Part shown: piece after piece, positions 8,718-17,270 of the stretch
How positions within the stretch are numbered: position 1 is the stretch's first letter
Layout: each line of letters begins with the position of its first letter
Assembly: GCA_028281765.1 (NCBI GenBank)
Contig: JANQJF010000097.1
Coordinates: 62,001 to 126,000 of the forward strand
Length of the DNA stretch: 64,000 nt
Reading direction: 5' to 3'
Source of the DNA: Planctomycetota bacterium
GTDB taxonomy: Bacteria; Planctomycetota; UBA1135; UBA2386
Made by a program: the position numbers and the translations under genes
Notes under the pieces: model-generated
Database searches by the model: none
Told to the model about the DNA's origin: nothing
What the model saw: only the letters and a program-made list of their open reading frames with translations

Positions 8718-9917
8718 ATGTACGACTCCGTCCGCGAACGCCTCCGCGCCGAACTCGACTCGATCGAGTCCGCGGGCCTCTACAAGCACGAACGCGTCAT
8801 CGTCAGCCCGCAGGGTCGCGAGATCCGCGTCGGTAGCGATGGCTCCGAGACCGAGGTCCTCAACCTCTGCGCGAACAACTACCTCGGCCTCTCGTCCGAC
8901 CCCGAGCTGACCAAGGCCGCGGAAGACGCGCTGCACTCGCACGGGTTCGGACTGTCGAGCGTGCGTTTCATCTGCGGAACGCAGGACATCCACAAGGAGC
9001 TCGAGCAGAAGGTCTCGTCGTTCCTCGGCACCGACGACACGATCCTCTACATCTCCTGCTGGGACGCGAACGGCGGACTGTTCGAGATCCTGACCGGCCC
9101 CGAGGACGCGATCATCTCGGACGCCCTCAACCACGCGTCGATCATCGACGGCGTGCGGCTCAGCAAGGCGAAGCGCTTCCGCTACGCGAACTGTGACCTG
9201 AGGGAGCTCGAGAAGTGCCTCGTCGAGGCGAAGGACTGCCGCTCGCGCGTGATCGTGACCGACGGCGTCTTCAGCATGGACGGCTACATCGCGCCGCTCG
9301 CCGACATCTGTGAGCTCGCCGACAAGCACGACGCGATGGTCGTCGTCGACGACAGCCACGCGACCGGCTTCATCGGGAAGACCGGACGCGGCACGCCCGA
9401 ACACCACGGCGTGCAGGATCGCGTCGACATCGTCACCTCGACGTTCGGCAAGGCGCTCGGCGGTGCGTGCGGCGGGTTCACGTCGGGCCACCAGGAAGTC
9501 ATCGACCTTCTGCGGCAGCGCTCGCGCCCGTATCTCTTCTCGAACACGATGCCGCCCGCGATCGTCGGCGCGATGATCAAGTCGCTCGATCGCCTGTCCG
9601 CGACGACCGAGCTCCGCGACAAGCTCGAAGCCAACACCAAGTTCTTCCGCGAGAAGATGACGGCCGCCGGCTTCGAGATCAAAGACGGCGTACACCCGAT
9701 CGTCCCGATCATGATCGGCGACGCGCGCAAGGCGAACGAATTGGCCGCCGCAGCGCTCGAAGAGGGCATCTATGTGATCGGCTTCTCCTACCCGGTCGTG
9801 CCGAAGGGCCAGGCGCGGGTCCGCGTCCAGATCAGCGCCGCGCACGAGATCGAAGATCTCAGCCGCGCCGTCGACGCGTTCGTCGCGGCCGGCAAGCGCG
9901 TCGGCGTGCTGTCGTGA
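8718..9917 (+). CDS. kbl: 2-amino-3-ketobutyrate CoA ligase (glycine C-acetyltransferase)
   Basis: A 399-residue PLP enzyme of the alpha-oxoamine synthase family. It converts 2-amino-3-oxobutyrate and CoA to glycine and acetyl-CoA, the second step of threonine catabolism. The sequence follows Kbl closely in length and motifs: NLCANNYLGLSSDPEL, FICGTQDIHKELE, DSHATGFIGKTGRGTPEH and STFGKALGG with the PLP-binding lysine at about residue 245. Asp212 and His214 in the DDSHATG motif would contact the cofactor. Usually tdh (threonine dehydrogenase) lies beside kbl; here it does not, so the partner must be elsewhere or the enzyme serves another route. The start is the ATG at 8718. Confidence 0.93.
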   Translation: MYDSVRERLRAELDSIESAGLYKHERVIVSPQGREIRVGSDGSETEVLNLCANNYLGLSSDPELTKAAEDALHSHGFGLSSVRFICGTQDIHKELEQKVSSFLGTDDTILYISCWDANGGLFEILTGPEDAIISDALNHASIIDGVRLSKAKRFRYANCDLRELEKCLVEAKDCRSRVIVTDGVFSMDGYIAPLADICELADKHDAMVVVDDSHATGFIGKTGRGTPEHHGVQDRVDIVTSTFGKALGGACGGFTSGHQEVIDLLRQRSRPYLFSNTMPPAIVGAMIKSLDRLSATTELRDKLEANTKFFREKMTAAGFEIKDGVHPIVPIMIGDARKANELAAAALEEGIYVIGFSYPVVPKGQARVRVQISAAHEIEDLSRAVDAFVAAGKRVGVLS

Positions 9918-9918
9918 C

Positions 9919-10113
9919 GTGCGCATCGTCCTGGAGATCGTCCTGTGGGTAGTCGGCCTCGCCCTCGTGATGACGCTGCTGAAGGGGTTCGGACCGCTGT
10001 CCGCTCTCCCTCGGATGCTGCTGTCGCCGCCCGGCCTGATCGCCGCCGTCGTCCTGACCGTCTTGATTCTGCTGCGCCGACGCCGCAAACCTGATTCGTC
10101 TCCGGGCGCGTAA
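9919..10113 (+). CDS. Small two-helix membrane protein
   Basis: A 64-residue open frame with a GTG start one base after the kbl stop codon. It encodes two hydrophobic helices (about residues 3-21 and 38-56) ending in RRRRKP, consistent with a small inner-membrane protein with a cytoplasmic basic tail. No family is recognised. Tight spacing to kbl and the codon composition support its being real, but such a short hydrophobic frame could also be fortuitous. Confidence 0.5.
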   Translation: MRIVLEIVLWVVGLALVMTLLKGFGPLSALPRMLLSPPGLIAAVVLTVLILLRRRRKPDSSPGA

Positions 10114-10120
10114 GCCCGGC

Positions 10121-10126
10121 CAGAAT
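10121..10126 (+). promoter_or_regulatory. Candidate -10 element of the methionine aminopeptidase gene
   Basis: CAGAAT ends four bases before the ATG at 10131. There is no Shine-Dalgarno, and the position would give a leaderless mRNA. No clear -35 box was found. Confidence 0.25.
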
Positions 10127-10130
10127 ACCG

Positions 10131-11030
10131 ATGAAAGCCCCCGACCTCGACAAGCTCCGCCAGTCCGGCAAGATCTCGGCGACCGCCCGTGAGCACGGCA
10201 AGACGCTGATCAAGCCCGGCGCCAAGCTGCGTGAGATCGCCGAAGAAGTCGAGACGATCATCTACGACATGGGCGGCAAGCCGGCCTTCCCGGCGCAGCT
10301 CTCGCGCAACCACATCGCCGCGCACTACTGCTCGTCCCCCACCGACGAGACCGTCGTCGAGCCCAACGACATCATCAAGCTCGACCTCGGCACGCACGTC
10401 GACGGCTACGTCACCGACAACGCGGTGACCGTCGACCTACAGGGCGGACCCAACTCGGCGCTCGTCGCCGCAAGCCAGATGGCGCTGCAGAACGCGATCG
10501 GAGTCATGGGCCCGGGCGCGAAGATCACCGAGATCGGTCGACAGATCGAGAGCACGATCAAGGCGTTCGGCTTCACGCCCGTCTACAACCTGACCGGCCA
10601 CGGCGTCGCGCGCTACGTCGTGCACTGCTCGCCGAGCATCCCGAACTATCCGGACCCCAAGGCCTCGCGCCTGCGCCCGAACCAGACGATCGCGTGCGAA
10701 CCCTTCGCGTGCGACGGCCGCGGCTACATCGATCACGACGGCAAACCCGAGGTCTTCGGGTTCAAGCGCAAGATCAAGCCGAAGGACAAGCTCAAGCCCG
10801 AGTTCGTCGAGGCCGCCGCGTCGACCGACGGCCTGCCGTTCGCGCGTCGCACGCTGCTGCGCGTCCTCGAGACCGACAAGGCCGTCGAAGAGGCGCTCGC
10901 CGCCTTCAAGAAGGCGAAGATCCTGATCGACTACCCGCCGCTCGTCGAGAAGCGCGGCGTGCGCGTCTCGCAGACCGAGCACACCATCTTCATCTCGGAA
11001 GACGGCGCCGAGATCATTACGCAGGTCTGA
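10131..11030 (+). CDS. map: Type II (archaeal-type) methionine aminopeptidase
   Basis: A 299-residue enzyme that removes the initiator methionine from nascent proteins. All five metal ligands of the pita-bread fold can be placed: Asp91 and Asp96 (HVDGYVTDNAVTV), His157 (TGHGVARY), Glu190 (IACEPFACDGRGYI) and Glu283 (QTEHTIF). The motifs GHGVARYVVHCSPSIPNY and EPFACDG are those of archaeal MetAP-II, not the bacterial type I enzyme, and a long segment (about 207-280) between the fourth and fifth ligands matches the helical insert of type II. Type II enzymes are typical of archaea and eukaryotes and unusual in bacteria, so transfer is likely. Length also fits the archaeal enzyme (about 295 residues). 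Confidence 0.92.
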   Translation: MKAPDLDKLRQSGKISATAREHGKTLIKPGAKLREIAEEVETIIYDMGGKPAFPAQLSRNHIAAHYCSSPTDETVVEPNDIIKLDLGTHVDGYVTDNAVTVDLQGGPNSALVAASQMALQNAIGVMGPGAKITEIGRQIESTIKAFGFTPVYNLTGHGVARYVVHCSPSIPNYPDPKASRLRPNQTIACEPFACDGRGYIDHDGKPEVFGFKRKIKPKDKLKPEFVEAAASTDGLPFARRTLLRVLETDKAVEEALAAFKKAKILIDYPPLVEKRGVRVSQTEHTIFISEDGAEIITQV

Positions 11031-11048
11031 GGGGCGTGATCCCCGTTC

Positions 11049-12824
11049 TCAGCCGATCCACATCTCGAGCGCTGCGGTCATCGCCAGTCCGGCCGGCGCG
11101 CCGGCGTCGATCACGAAGCTCTGCAGAGTGACCTGCTCACCGATCAGCGCGGAATTCCCGGGGATCGGCAGTCCGATCGACGCCGCACCCGCGCCCGGCA
11201 CACCCGCGCTTGCGCTGAGGACGACCCCGAGCGGGACGATCGGCCCATCCACGAGAAGCGTGCCGCCGAGGAGCGGGATCTCGGCTCGACCACCGAACCC
11301 GACAAGCACCGCGGCACCGGCACCGCCGACGCCGTCACGCAACTCGACCGACGTCGGCTGGCCGACCGCGGTGAATCCATCGACATCGACGCGCGGCACG
11401 ATCCCACCGAGCCCGGCCAACCCGACTCCGTAGGGCTGCGCTCCGAACGGGATGTTGGCGCGCACGCCCCAGCCCGACCGATACTCGACCCACGCGGCGA
11501 CGAAGGACGAGCCTGCAGCGACGACTTGCGGCCACGGCCACGAGTTGCCCGACGACAGATCGCCCTGATTCAAAGTCACGTCGGTCGCCAACCACGTATC
11601 CCCGCGATCCAGCGAGTAGTTGGCGCGCGCTTCGGCCGGCAACCCCGGTCGCTCGTACCACGTCACGCACACGGCCGATCCGACCGCGGCGATCTCCGGT
11701 CGCGACGAAGCCCAAGAGCCAGCCGGCGCGGTGTTGATCCGGACGTCCGCATCGAGCCAGGTCGCGCCGTTGTCGAGCGACCGGTTGAAGTAGATGTCTT
11801 CCTGGTCGAACGTCCCGTTGCGACGATCGCGCCAAGTGACATACACCGACGAGCCCTCGGCCGCGATACGCGTGCGCGCCGATTGGGCGGCACCCGGGGC
11901 ATCGGTATCCAGTCGGATGTCCGACGCCAACCACGTCGCACCGTTGTCCGTCGACCGGTTGAAGTAGACGTCTTCGCCACAGCACGTGTTGTTCCGCCGG
12001 TCCTGCCAGCTCACGTAGACATGCGAGCCGGACACGGCGATCTGCGGCTTCTCGGCGGGCCCCGGACCGGCGAACGTGTTCAGCCGCACGTCTTGCGCCA
12101 GCCACGTCTGCCCGAAGTCCGTCGATCGATTGAAGTAGATGTCGGCGTCCCCGTTGCGGTGGTCTTCCCAGACCACGAAGACGTTCGACCCCGAAGCCGC
12201 GAGCCGTGGATTGCGACGGACCGCGACGCCCGCACCGCCGGAGTTCAGTCGCGTGTCCGTCACCGAGAACGTCGCGCCCCCGTCCGTCGACCGCGCAAAG
12301 AAGATGTCGCTGGCGACGGGCAAGCCCCCGGCGCTGCGGAAGTCCCGCCACACGACGTAGACGTTGTCGTCAGACGAAGCCAGACGCGCTTCGCGCGGCT
12401 GCAGAGCGCCCGTCGGCCCTGCGTCGACGCGCACTGCCGATCCGAGCCAACTCGCTCCCGCATCGAGCGAGCGGATGTATCGGATGCCGTGACCACCGAG
12501 CGTTTCGTTCCACACCACGTGAACCGTCTCACCCGAAACCGCGATCTGCGGCAGCTCGGTATTGGCCGCGGCGTCGCTGAGCTGGATCGGCGATGCGAGC
12601 CAGGAGCCGCCGCGATCCGAAGAGCGACTGAAGAAGACGTTCCGATAGGGATCGGCCAGCTCGTGCTTCTGCCAAACGCAGAACACGTGGTCCTGCGTCG
12701 CCGCGAGTTCCGGATCACTGATCCCGCCGTGGCCCGCCGAGCCGATGAAGGCGTCGGGCACCTTCTGCGCGTTCAGGGCCAAACAACTGACGAGACCGAC
12801 ACCGAAGCGAGCGAGGAACTTCAT
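11049..12824 (-). CDS. Secreted Asp-box (BNR, sialidase-like) repeat protein
   Basis: A 591-residue exported protein with a signal peptide (MKFLARFGVGLVSCLALNAQ) and at least seven Asp-box repeats of the S-x-D-x-G-x-T-W type: SSDRGGSW, SLDAGASW, STDGGATF, STDFGQTW, STDNGATW, SLDNGATW and SLDRGDTW. These form a beta-propeller as in sialidases, but I do not see the sialidase arginine triad clearly, so catalysis is unproven. The last 127 residues (coding bases 11052-11432) are a separate Gly/Ala-rich module that is also found at the end of the haloperoxidase-like protein at 17271-19583. The ATG at 12824 begins the signal peptide; the frame is open a further 75 bases upstream. It converges on the methionine aminopeptidase gene. 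Confidence 0.82.
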   Translation of the reverse strand: MKFLARFGVGLVSCLALNAQKVPDAFIGSAGHGGISDPELAATQDHVFCVWQKHELADPYRNVFFSRSSDRGGSWLASPIQLSDAAANTELPQIAVSGETVHVVWNETLGGHGIRYIRSLDAGASWLGSAVRVDAGPTGALQPREARLASSDDNVYVVWRDFRSAGGLPVASDIFFARSTDGGATFSVTDTRLNSGGAGVAVRRNPRLAASGSNVFVVWEDHRNGDADIYFNRSTDFGQTWLAQDVRLNTFAGPGPAEKPQIAVSGSHVYVSWQDRRNNTCCGEDVYFNRSTDNGATWLASDIRLDTDAPGAAQSARTRIAAEGSSVYVTWRDRRNGTFDQEDIYFNRSLDNGATWLDADVRINTAPAGSWASSRPEIAAVGSAVCVTWYERPGLPAEARANYSLDRGDTWLATDVTLNQGDLSSGNSWPWPQVVAAGSSFVAAWVEYRSGWGVRANIPFGAQPYGVGLAGLGGIVPRVDVDGFTAVGQPTSVELRDGVGGAGAAVLVGFGGRAEIPLLGGTLLVDGPIVPLGVVLSASAGVPGAGAASIGLPIPGNSALIGEQVTLQSFVIDAGAPAGLAMTAALEMWIG

Positions 12825-12917
12825 GCGCGCGATGGTAGCGACTTCCCGACACGTGATTTCGCGGTTGGGAAATGCTCCTCGACGTGTAACCAAACCCACA
12901 CACGGTTCACTCGGAGG

Positions 12918-13871
12918 CTACTGGGTGAGCCGTAGCGAGCGGAACCGGACCTTGCCCTTGCCCTCTCCGACCGTCCCCGCGAGAAGACCGATGGATCCAG
13001 TGGTCGTGCGCGCGACCTCTACGGTGATCGGCGGCAGCACGCCAGCCGTCGCACGGACCTGGTTGCCTTCGACAGTCACCGATACGGTCATCCACCCCGC
13101 GCGCTCCGCGCGACTGAACGCGACGGCCTGCTCGAGGATAACATCGCCCTCGAGATGCTCATCCAACCGCAACATGCGAAACAGCGAACGCGGTGCGTCG
13201 TGGACGAGCTCGAACTCGTAGAACCGCGCGAGGCCATCCTTCCGCTCCACGCCGAACACGATCCCCGCAACAGCCTGATTCGCCATCTTCACGTCGACGA
13301 GCAGCTCGAAGTCGCCACGAACCTCGTTCGATGAACGAATCGCGACGATCCGCTCGCCGAAGACGGTGGGGCTCGTGACGACGCCATCGCGCACGGTCCA
13401 ACTCTGATCACCGACGAGTCGAGATCTCTTGCCGAACCACGCCTGGATCGCATCGCCAGCCACCGCCTGGCGCGCCTTCTCCAGCGGTCGGCGTACGACC
13501 GCGGCATCGAGCTGGCTTGCGGCTTCGAGCAACGCGACGGAAGTTTCGTGCCACTTGCTTCGTGAGTAAGCCTGCGCCAGCGGAACAATCGCCTTGGCGG
13601 CACCCTGAAGCGCTTTCCGCCTCTGAGCGTCCAGGGGGTCAACCTTGTTCAACGCCTTCCGCACGGTCTGCACGGACTTGCGTCGAAGATTCTTGTCCGC
13701 GACCCTCTCCGCGCTGCGCAACGCGTCTCGCAACAGGATCGCAGCGTCCTCTGGCCGCCCTGCGTCACGCTCGACTTCGGCATCCGCAACCGCCTTCTTG
13801 GTGCGTCCGTCCTGGGCGACGGCAACAACCGGCAAGGACGACAAGAATGCGAACAGCGCCACGATCTTCAT
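12918..13871 (-). CDS. Secreted DUF1080/LamG-like protein, second of a tandem pair
   Basis: A 317-residue protein with a signal peptide (MKIVALFAFLSSLPVVAVAQ), a helical segment (about 25-150) and a C-terminal jelly-roll-like domain (about 150-317) with features of the 3-keto-disaccharide hydrolase/concanavalin group: WTVRDGVVTSPTV, FELLVDVKMANQAVAGIVFG and GSIGLLAGTVGEGKGKVRFR. It is paralogous to the gene just upstream: same length, same order of helical and beta parts, same VIEDGV/VRDGVV and GLLFG/GIVFG motifs. Its start codon overlaps that gene's stop by four bases. Carbohydrate binding or cleavage is a guess from fold; the role is unknown. Confidence 0.7.
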   Translation of the reverse strand: MKIVALFAFLSSLPVVAVAQDGRTKKAVADAEVERDAGRPEDAAILLRDALRSAERVADKNLRRKSVQTVRKALNKVDPLDAQRRKALQGAAKAIVPLAQAYSRSKWHETSVALLEAASQLDAAVVRRPLEKARQAVAGDAIQAWFGKRSRLVGDQSWTVRDGVVTSPTVFGERIVAIRSSNEVRGDFELLVDVKMANQAVAGIVFGVERKDGLARFYEFELVHDAPRSLFRMLRLDEHLEGDVILEQAVAFSRAERAGWMTVSVTVEGNQVRATAGVLPPITVEVARTTTGSIGLLAGTVGEGKGKVRFRSLRLTQ

Positions 13872-14857
13872 CGGGTCACCTCGACGTTGCTCCACTCGAC
13901 GACCGGTCCCGTCACGAGGCCTTTCCGACCGGACCAACCCGTCAATCCCACGAACCCCGGTGCCAGGGGGTCACCGAGGTTCATCGGTTCCGACTCCTCC
14001 TTGCCGATCCAGCACCTCAAGCGCGCACCGCGAACCTCGACCCGGACGTCGAACGCGACGTTGCCATCCGCGTCGAACGGCGCTTCCGGACGCGACTCCC
14101 AGAGTTTCGTTCGCCCATCCGTGTGACGGCGCGACACGATTCCATGCCCCTGACCGTTCTCACGAAACACGACGACCTCGTACATCTCTTCGACGCTCGA
14201 GATTCCGAACAGTAGACCACCGACGGCGCCCTCGCTCGGCAACTGTACTCTCGCCGAATAGGAGAACTCGGGCGGCACGCGATTCCCGGAGAAGTACGAG
14301 GCGAAGTGCTCGGGCATTGGCGGGGAACGGATGACCCCGTCCTCGATCACCCACTTGCCCTTCGTGTAGATGGCCTCACCCGCCGCGAAGTCGAGATTGA
14401 CTCTGGTCGCAACCGTGTCGCCGAGTGCTTTCGACAGGTCCTCGAATGCCTCTTTGGTGCTCGCTGCATCGAAGTCCCGCGCGAGCACGAGCAGTTCGAG
14501 AGCGGACCGGTGCCAGCCCTTGCCGGAGTACTGCTCGGCGACGGCCACCAGCTTGCCCGCCGCCGCCGCAAACGCCTTCTTGAGACGCGGCGCCAGCGGA
14601 TCGAGGTCACCGAAGAGCGCGTCTACTTCCGTGGTCAGCGACTTTCTGGCGTCGGCGTCCGCAACGCAGGACAACTCCGTCGCGATCATGCGCAACTCTG
14701 CCGCCGCACGCTCGGTCTTCCCTTCGGCACGCGCAGCCTCCGCCTTGCTGATCGCGTCGCGCACCGGCTTTTCCTGGGCCGGGCTGGTGACACCGATCGA
14801 GACGGCCAAGCCGAACCCCGCGGCCCGGACCCACCTGAGATTGACCTCGAACTGCAT
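13868..14857 (-). CDS. Secreted DUF1080/LamG-like protein, first of a tandem pair
   Basis: A 329-residue exported protein. The N-terminal VRAAGFGLAVSIGVTSPAQ is a signal peptide, followed by a helical region (about 30-150) and a C-terminal beta-sandwich (about 150-329) with WVIEDGVIRSPPM, SARVQLPSEGAVGGLLFGI and a closing WSNVEVTR strand. This layout resembles planctomycete DUF1080-type proteins with a helical preface. It is a paralogue of the downstream gene, and the four-base stop/start overlap shows an operon. No catalytic residues could be assigned. Confidence 0.7.
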   Translation of the reverse strand: MQFEVNLRWVRAAGFGLAVSIGVTSPAQEKPVRDAISKAEAARAEGKTERAAAELRMIATELSCVADADARKSLTTEVDALFGDLDPLAPRLKKAFAAAAGKLVAVAEQYSGKGWHRSALELLVLARDFDAASTKEAFEDLSKALGDTVATRVNLDFAAGEAIYTKGKWVIEDGVIRSPPMPEHFASYFSGNRVPPEFSYSARVQLPSEGAVGGLLFGISSVEEMYEVVVFRENGQGHGIVSRRHTDGRTKLWESRPEAPFDADGNVAFDVRVEVRGARLRCWIGKEESEPMNLGDPLAPGFVGLTGWSGRKGLVTGPVVEWSNVEVTR

Positions 14858-14935
14858 GTGACCCTCCTATTGGTCTTGCGTGTGGCCTCGAGTGTAGTCG
14901 AGGCCGTACGAATCCGCCGAGGGGGTCACACACTT

Positions 14936-16747
14936 TCAGCGCTCGTAGCACCCGCGGTCGACCGTGCCCTGCACGCGCACGTTGCCGTCGAGATCCGTAG
15001 AGCTGATCTGCGGGTAGAACGGGAAGATCGACGCCCAATAGAAGTTGTTACCGCTGTCCAGTGCGGGCGACCCCGCCGACAGGTGGAAGTCACTCTGCCC
15101 GACGAACAGCGGATCGAGATCCAGGTTCGTCGGCGACAGGCCACCGATGCCGAGACGCTGTTCGATGATCGAGTAGGTCAGCTGCACGCTCGGCATGCCG
15201 CCGCTCGCGGCCGAAGAGAAGATGTCGAGACCGGCGAGCGTCTGCACCGGGTTCTGGAAGCTGCTGCCGTTGTCCCAGAAGATGCCGTTCTGCGCGATCA
15301 GACCGACGTTCGACCCCGCATCCTCGAGGACGGTGACCGCGCGATCGGAGCTTTGGGTGATCGTGTTGTTGAGCATGAAGCAACCGAGCGAATGCCCCAC
15401 GGCGCCCCCTTCCGTGAACACTCGCGCGACACACTGGTCCGGATCCGTCGGGTTCCCGGTGGGATCCATGACCCGGTTCTTGACGAACAGATTGTTGAGG
15501 ACGAAGTGATTCGTGATCGTCGTTCCCGGATCAGTCGTCGGAGGCAGACCACCGAATCCGCGAATCCCTAGGGCGCTCGCGGACGACTGCAGGGTCGCGC
15601 TCGACAGCACCTGGTTGCCCTCGAACCGGTTGTTCAGCGTGAAGCTGTTCGCGTTCACGTAGCAGACCGCGCCGGCGCGCGTCGCGCAGTTGTTGAGGAA
15701 GGTGTTGCGACGCACGACCGTGCCCGCGTCGTGGCTCGAGCCGCGGTTCATGTAGATCGCACCGCCGATGTCGGTCCGGCCGTCGTACAGGATGTGCTGC
15801 AGCGCTGTCGGGTCGGTCGTGATGCCGTTGCGCTCGAAGTGGCAGTCTTCGATCACGACGTCCGCGGTGTAGCGGCCGTAGACGGCGCCCGCACCGTGGC
15901 CCGCAGCGTTGTCGTAGAACTTGCAGTCGCGGATCGTGCCACTGCTGTTCGTGAGCGCGATCGCGCCGCCACCGCCACCGGGGTTCGTCGTCACGTTGTT
16001 GCAGAACCAGCATCCCTCGATCAACGGCTCGTTGTAGAGCGCGGGATCCCCCTGCTCGTCGATGCCGAGTCCGCCGATCTCGAGCACGCTGTAGATCCAG
16101 ATCGCGCCACCGAGCGTGTGCCCGATGTTGTCCTGGAAGCAGCAGTCGATGATCTTCGGGTCACAGGCTTCGACGGCTTGGAACACTGCCGTCGAGTTCG
16201 CGCTCGTCGTCGCGATGTTGTCCTGGAACCCACAGCGGATAAACGTCGGGTGTGATCCGTCGGGCCCGGACGGTGTGTTGCGCGGAACGACCGTGACCGG
16301 AGCGACGTAGGTCACGTAGTCCGAAGGGGTCCAGCCTTCGAGCGTGAGGCCGTCGACGACGAGCTCGAGATTCGAGCCGGTCTGCACGACCAACGCGCGT
16401 TGCGAGAAGCCGTCGGGCACGATGCGAACGAGGGGACTGGCGCAGTAGTCGCGGGGATCGGCATACTGGGGCGCGTCCGCAACGACTCGGATCGTCGCCG
16501 GGGTGACCGAGCCGAAGCTCAGGGAGAAGGTCCAGTAGTCGCCCGGTTCGACGAGGACCGTGACGTCGGTGACGCCGTTCAGGATGTCGGCCTCGACGCG
16601 GCCGCCCGGATCGAGGAGGGTGCGGATTCCGTCCGGCCCGCCGGACTGGCGCACGTTGTAGGTCGTCGAAGTCTGCGCCGTCGCGAGACTCGTGAGCGCG
16701 AGCGAACCCGCGACGAGGAGAAGAGGGAGTGTTCGACAGGTGTTCAT
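14936..16747 (-). CDS. Secreted right-handed beta-helix protein
   Basis: A 603-residue exported protein with a signal peptide (MNTCRTLPLLLVAGSLALTS, cleavage after ATA). The body is built of beta-helix rungs: TFIRCGFQDNIATT, IIDCCFQDNIGHTLGG, IEGCWFCNNVTT, IRDCKFYDNAAGHG, VIEDCHFERNGI and RRNTFLNNCATRAGAV, as in polymorphic outer-membrane and pectate-lyase-like proteins. The end, DLDGNVRVQGTVDRGCYER, is the closing motif common to secreted planctomycete and Bacteroidota beta-helix proteins. A binding or surface role is likely; no active site was found. An in-frame GTG directly before the ATG is an alternative start. The gene is divergent from the small DGLPD lipoprotein. Confidence 0.8.
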   Translation of the reverse strand: MNTCRTLPLLLVAGSLALTSLATAQTSTTYNVRQSGGPDGIRTLLDPGGRVEADILNGVTDVTVLVEPGDYWTFSLSFGSVTPATIRVVADAPQYADPRDYCASPLVRIVPDGFSQRALVVQTGSNLELVVDGLTLEGWTPSDYVTYVAPVTVVPRNTPSGPDGSHPTFIRCGFQDNIATTSANSTAVFQAVEACDPKIIDCCFQDNIGHTLGGAIWIYSVLEIGGLGIDEQGDPALYNEPLIEGCWFCNNVTTNPGGGGGAIALTNSSGTIRDCKFYDNAAGHGAGAVYGRYTADVVIEDCHFERNGITTDPTALQHILYDGRTDIGGAIYMNRGSSHDAGTVVRRNTFLNNCATRAGAVCYVNANSFTLNNRFEGNQVLSSATLQSSASALGIRGFGGLPPTTDPGTTITNHFVLNNLFVKNRVMDPTGNPTDPDQCVARVFTEGGAVGHSLGCFMLNNTITQSSDRAVTVLEDAGSNVGLIAQNGIFWDNGSSFQNPVQTLAGLDIFSSAASGGMPSVQLTYSIIEQRLGIGGLSPTNLDLDPLFVGQSDFHLSAGSPALDSGNNFYWASIFPFYPQISSTDLDGNVRVQGTVDRGCYER

Positions 16748-16853
16748 CACTCCGTTGGCGTCGCGCGAGATCGGGATTGTCTACGGCGAAACGATCTCGG
16801 AAGACCGGCACTCGAACGACCGTCCATGCGATGATGTGGAAACGGACTCCCCC

Positions 16854-17135
16854 ATGAGAAGTCTCACGCGCGCCGCGCTCGCCTTCTTCGTTCTCACCGC
16901 CGTCGGCTGCCAGGCGACTCCGACCTCCGCCGAAGGCGCTCCCCGGGAGCGCACGTTCGTCAACACGGATGGGGACGGCCTTCCGGATGCCGCAATGGCA
17001 GCTCCGCCGTTCTTCGACCGAAACGGGGATGGCCTGCCCGACACGCGGGCGTGCCGGCTCAGCCACCGGGAGTCTCGCAGGATCATCGTGATCGACGCCG
17101 ATGACGACGGCCTCCCGGACACGCGCGCACGTTGA
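16854..17135 (+). CDS. Small lipoprotein with three D-x-[DN]-x-DGLPD repeats
   Basis: A 93-residue protein with a lipoprotein signal (MRSLTRAALAFFVLTAVGCQ, lipobox TAVGC). The mature part has three acidic repeats, NTDGDGLPDA, DRNGDGLPDT and DADDDGLPDT, of the calcium-binding thrombospondin type 3/dockerin sort. In larger proteins such repeats form Ca-bound spacers; here they make up almost the whole chain. I chose the ATG at 16854 because the lipoprotein signal begins there. It is divergent from the beta-helix gene and lies before the haloperoxidase-like gene on the same strand. No function can be assigned beyond likely calcium binding. Confidence 0.7.
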   Translation: MRSLTRAALAFFVLTAVGCQATPTSAEGAPRERTFVNTDGDGLPDAAMAAPPFFDRNGDGLPDTRACRLSHRESRRIIVIDADDDGLPDTRAR

Positions 17136-17270
17136 CGCAGCAGAGAAGCCGGCGAGAGGGACCAGGAAGCGCCCATGGCATCGGCTGTTCGCGGCCGTGG
17201 CGCACACGTGCGGCAAGGGAGTATCCTTCTTTACTCTTCGCCACACTCTCTTCGTCCAACTCCACCCCCG

